Shown here piece by piece: positions 60,833 to 64,000 of a stretch of 64,000 bases of DNA (the first letter of the stretch is position 1; each line of letters opens with the position of its first letter). Under the pieces are notes generated by a model. It did no database searches. It saw only the letters and a list, made by a program, of their open reading frames with translations, and was not told the DNA's origin. A program made the translations under genes and the position numbers. Source of the stretch: Massilia psychrophila (GTDB lineage Bacteria; Pseudomonadota; Gammaproteobacteria; Burkholderiales; Burkholderiaceae_D); assembly GCF_002760665.1 (NCBI RefSeq), contig NZ_PDOB01000011.1:1-64000 (forward strand), in the 5' to 3' direction.

Positions 60833-62013
60833 TTATACCGCCAGTACGTAGCGTTCGCTCTTCATCCGCCAGGTGGCGAAGGCGACGGCGGCAAGCGCTG
60901 GCAGCATGGCGCTGAAGAACGTCAGCACGAACGGCAGCGCGCCGATCGCTTCGCCCTTGGCAATTTCGCGCAGCAGGGTCTGGTTCGACAGCATCGGCAC
61001 GGCGTACATCCACAGCGCGGTCTTCAGTTCCAGCATCGATACGGCGATGCCGGGGATCATCGGCAGCATGACTACGAAGCTGAGCATGCTTTGCGCTTCC
61101 TTGAACGATTTGGCATTCATCGCCACCGCGATCTGCACCGCTGACGCGAACAGCGACAGCGGCACCGACGCCAGGCATACCATCACCAGATCGAAAGTGG
61201 TGACGCGCCAGGACATGCCGATTTCCTCCAGCGGCAGCCAGGACAGGATGGCGTGCGCGAGGAACAGTTCGAGCGTGATGCCGATGACCGCCAGGGCGCC
61301 GGCGGCGAGCCATTTGCCGGTCACCAGTTCCCAGGTGCGCGCCGGCTGCGACATCAGCACTTCGAGCGAGCGGCGCTCGCGCTCGCCGGCGGTACTGTCG
61401 ACCGCCGCCGACAGGCCGCAGATAAAGGCGGGGAAGAACAGGAAGCCGAGGATGCTGCCGATCAGGCCGGCCGAGCGGGCGGCGGTGGTGCCGGTGTCGT
61501 AGCGCTGCAGCTGCAGCGGCGCCACCGTGGCCGGTGACACGCCGTGCGCCAGCAGGCGGGCGCTGGCGATGCTCGAATTGTAGGCGTGCAGCACCTCTTC
61601 GATGTCGCGCTGGCGCGCGCCATTGTCGGCGGCCGAATCGAACCATAGTTCAACGCGCGCCGGGCGCATCGCCTGGTAGTTTTCGGCGAACTTGTCGCTG
61701 ATGCGCAGCACCGCCACGACCTTGCGCGATCGCAGCAGTTGCGTGATCGCATCCTCGTCCATCGGGCCTTTTTGCTCGACGCTGATGTTCTTCTGTTTGA
61801 GCTGCACCATCAGGTTGGGCGCTTGCGCCGCGCCGATCACGGCCAGCTCGATGCCTTCGCGCTCGGGCTTGGTGGCGCGCTTGATCTGCTGGTTCAGGAT
61901 CACTCCCAGCATGACCGGGTACATCAGCGTAAACAGCAGCAGCAGGCCGAGCGAGCGCTTGTCGCGCATCGTTTCGCGGAATTCCTTCAAAAACACGATC
62001 CGCCATTTCGCCT

Positions 62014-62017
<4 letters not shown>
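60833..62017 (-). CDS. ABC-2 permease, NatB-like
   Basis: A 394-residue protein from the ATG at 62017 (MKAKWRIVFLKEFRETMRDK). One helix near the start (LGLLLLFTLMYPVMLG), a large extracytoplasmic part to about 175, then about five helices. The segment AVDSTAGERERRSLEVLMSQ is typical of NatB/YhaP permeases. It overlaps the ATPase gene upstream by four bases (ATGA). Substrate unknown; NatB exports sodium in Bacillus, but this cannot be assumed. Confidence 0.88.
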
Positions 62018-62748
<731 letters not shown>

Positions 62749-62764
62749 GGTCGGGTCCTGGCGG

Positions 62765-64000
62765 TTACGGTTGCGGCCCGGCGCTGCCGAGCTGAAAGCC
62801 GGGCACCGGGATGTCTTTCAGGCAGTCGGCCTTGAGCGGCTCGCCCGGACGGTCGAGAAATTCGCGCAGCAGGCGCGGCGCGCAGCCGAGCTGCGAAATG
62901 CCGTGGCCGGCGTTCGCCACCACCAGGTGCTGGGCGTTCGCCATGGTCTTGCGGGCGGCCTCGGCGCGCCGCGGCGGCGTCACCGGGTCGAGCGCGCCGG
63001 ACAGCATCAGCACCGGCGCGGCAATCGTGGCGGGCGCCGCCAGCGGCACCGGCGGCACCTTCATCGCCCCGCACAGCGAAGGCAGGCGCGCCAGCATCGG
63101 CGCGGTCAACGGCGAAGCGTCCTCGGCGCGCAGTGCGGGCGTGAGGCGCGGGAAATCCTCGGCGCAGATGACCGCCAGGTGCAGCACCAGGGCGTTGGAG
63201 CCGTTGGCCGAGAAATCGGCGGCGACGTTGCGGCGCGCCACGAACGGCTCCCAGCGGCCCTGCGCAGCGCTGTGGATCAGGAACGGCAGGCGCCGGCTGT
63301 CGGATGGCGAATACAGGATGCTGTGGACGGTGCCGAGGAAGCGCGCGCTCGTCATCGTCAGTTGCATCGGCTCGGCGGTGCGCGGGTCGGCGATGTCGAC
63401 CTTGACCTTGCCGGCGGCGATTTTGGCGGTCAGGGAGGCGAACTCGGCGCGCACGGCAGGGAAGGCGCGCTGGCAGGATGGATCGGAGGCGCACTGGCGA
63501 AACAACGCCTCGAGCGCGGCCTGGCTGTCGCGACCGCCGGCCGGGATCACCTGGTCGGGCGCGGCGACGCCGTCGAGCACGAGCGCGCGCAACTGGCCGG
63601 GAAAGGCGCGCGCGTAGGCCTGGCCGAGGCGGGTGCCGTACGAGCCGCCCCAGACGTTGATCTTGCCGTAGCCCAGGGCCAGGCGCACCTGCTCGATGTC
63701 GCGCGCGGCGTTGGCGGTGGTGTAGGCGGCATAGTCGACGCGCCGGCCGGCGATGCAGGCGCCGATCTCGGCCTCGAGCTGGTCTTCCGTCATCGCCTGC
63801 TGGGCCGGCTTGGTTTCGCAGTCGAGCTTACCCGATAACCCGGTGCCGCGTTGGTCGATGAACACGATGTCGCGCGTGGCGCGGGTGCGGCGAAAGGCGT
63901 TCGCCAGCAGCGGCAGCACGTCCGAGCCGGCTTCGCCGGGGCCGCCGGCCAGCACGAACAGCGGATCGCGCAAGGCCGACTCGCGAAACGCCGGCGCGAC
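62765..64000 (-). CDS. Alpha/beta hydrolase, TAP-like peptidase family (5' truncated)
   Basis: The frame is open to the right edge, so the N-terminus lies outside the window; 411 residues remain. Motifs seen: FVLAGGPGEAGSD (oxyanion), DIVFIDQRGTGLSG, the nucleophile elbow VWGGSYGTRLGQAYA, a catalytic Asp in MLSGALDPVTPP and His in NAGHGISQLG. The C-terminal TAP-like domain is complete. Family members cleave prolyl or other short peptides and are often exported. A TTG at 63973 is internal, not a start. Confidence 0.9.
   Translation of the reverse strand, partial: VAPAFRESALRDPLFVLAGGPGEAGSDVLPLLANAFRRTRATRDIVFIDQRGTGLSGKLDCETKPAQQAMTEDQLEAEIGACIAGRRVDYAAYTTANAARDIEQVRLALGYGKINVWGGSYGTRLGQAYARAFPGQLRALVLDGVAAPDQVIPAGGRDSQAALEALFRQCASDPSCQRAFPAVRAEFASLTAKIAAGKVKVDIADPRTAEPMQLTMTSARFLGTVHSILYSPSDSRRLPFLIHSAAQGRWEPFVARRNVAADFSANGSNALVLHLAVICAEDFPRLTPALRAEDASPLTAPMLARLPSLCGAMKVPPVPLAAPATIAAPVLMLSGALDPVTPPRRAEAARKTMANAQHLVVANAGHGISQLGCAPRLLREFLDRPGEPLKADCLKDIPVPGFQLGSAGPQP

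Overview
The window is a 64 kb stretch of high-GC chromosome from a betaproteobacterium, most likely Burkholderiales, family Oxalobacteraceae (a Massilia/Telluria/Janthinobacterium-like organism). This assignment rests on recognised protein families and gene order: ubiK-torF-glnK-amtB-gshA-gshB-ptsM-ptsH-ptsI, metX-metW, mreBCD-mrdA-rodA-rlpA, a DUF3567 protein, LysM protein-dprA-smg-topB, and a Coq7-type ubiquinone hydroxylase. No database search was possible. Gene density is high, and I see no rRNA, tRNA, CRISPR array, prophage or intact insertion sequence.

Layout. 0-2 kb: the end of an upstream gene, a small ArsR-type regulator operon with two little-known membrane-linked proteins, and an EthD-family protein. 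2-11.2 kb: a DUF1275 membrane protein, ubiK, then a nitrogen block (porin, PII, ammonium channel) behind a sigma-54-type promoter, the two glutathione synthesis enzymes, and a three-gene regulatory phosphotransferase chain (EIIA, HPr, EI). 11.2-16.6 kb: metX-metW, an M48 protease, a pseudouridine synthase, exonuclease III and pyrE. 16.7-20.1 kb: gatCAB on the minus strand. 20.4-27.2 kb: the rod-shape operon mreB-mreC-mreD-mrdA-rodA-rlpA. 27.2-33.4 kb: a minus-strand operon argS, SPOR protein, dsbA, SDR, birA, coaX, SPOR protein.

33.7-39.6 kb: rsmB, DUF4390 protein, an NtrY-type kinase, a short NtrX-like regulator without an AAA+ domain, a degenerate CobW-like protein, and a DUF3567 gene behind a leader that can fold into a three-way junction. 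39.7-46.3 kb: a class II glutamine amidotransferase, a degenerate EAL-HDOD protein, metH, and an orphan BrnA-like protein. 46.3-53.9 kb: def-fmt, LysM protein, dprA, smg and a topoisomerase III with a histone-like tail. 54-64 kb: an orphan antitoxin-like gene, an ABC permease fused to an M1 peptidase with its ATPase, a hypothetical gene, coq7, an OsmC-family gene, palindromic repeats, a NatAB-like ABC pair and a 5'-truncated alpha/beta hydrolase.

Most of the window is core metabolism, cell-wall elongation and translation. I did not find a clear new multi-gene system. The observations most worth following are the short NtrX plus degenerate CobW pair, the structured DUF3567 leader, the ArsR operon (promoter-overlapping CACGTG pair and a possible non-canonical start), two orphan antitoxin-like genes, the M1-peptidase/ABC fusion, and three families of palindromic or tandem repeats.
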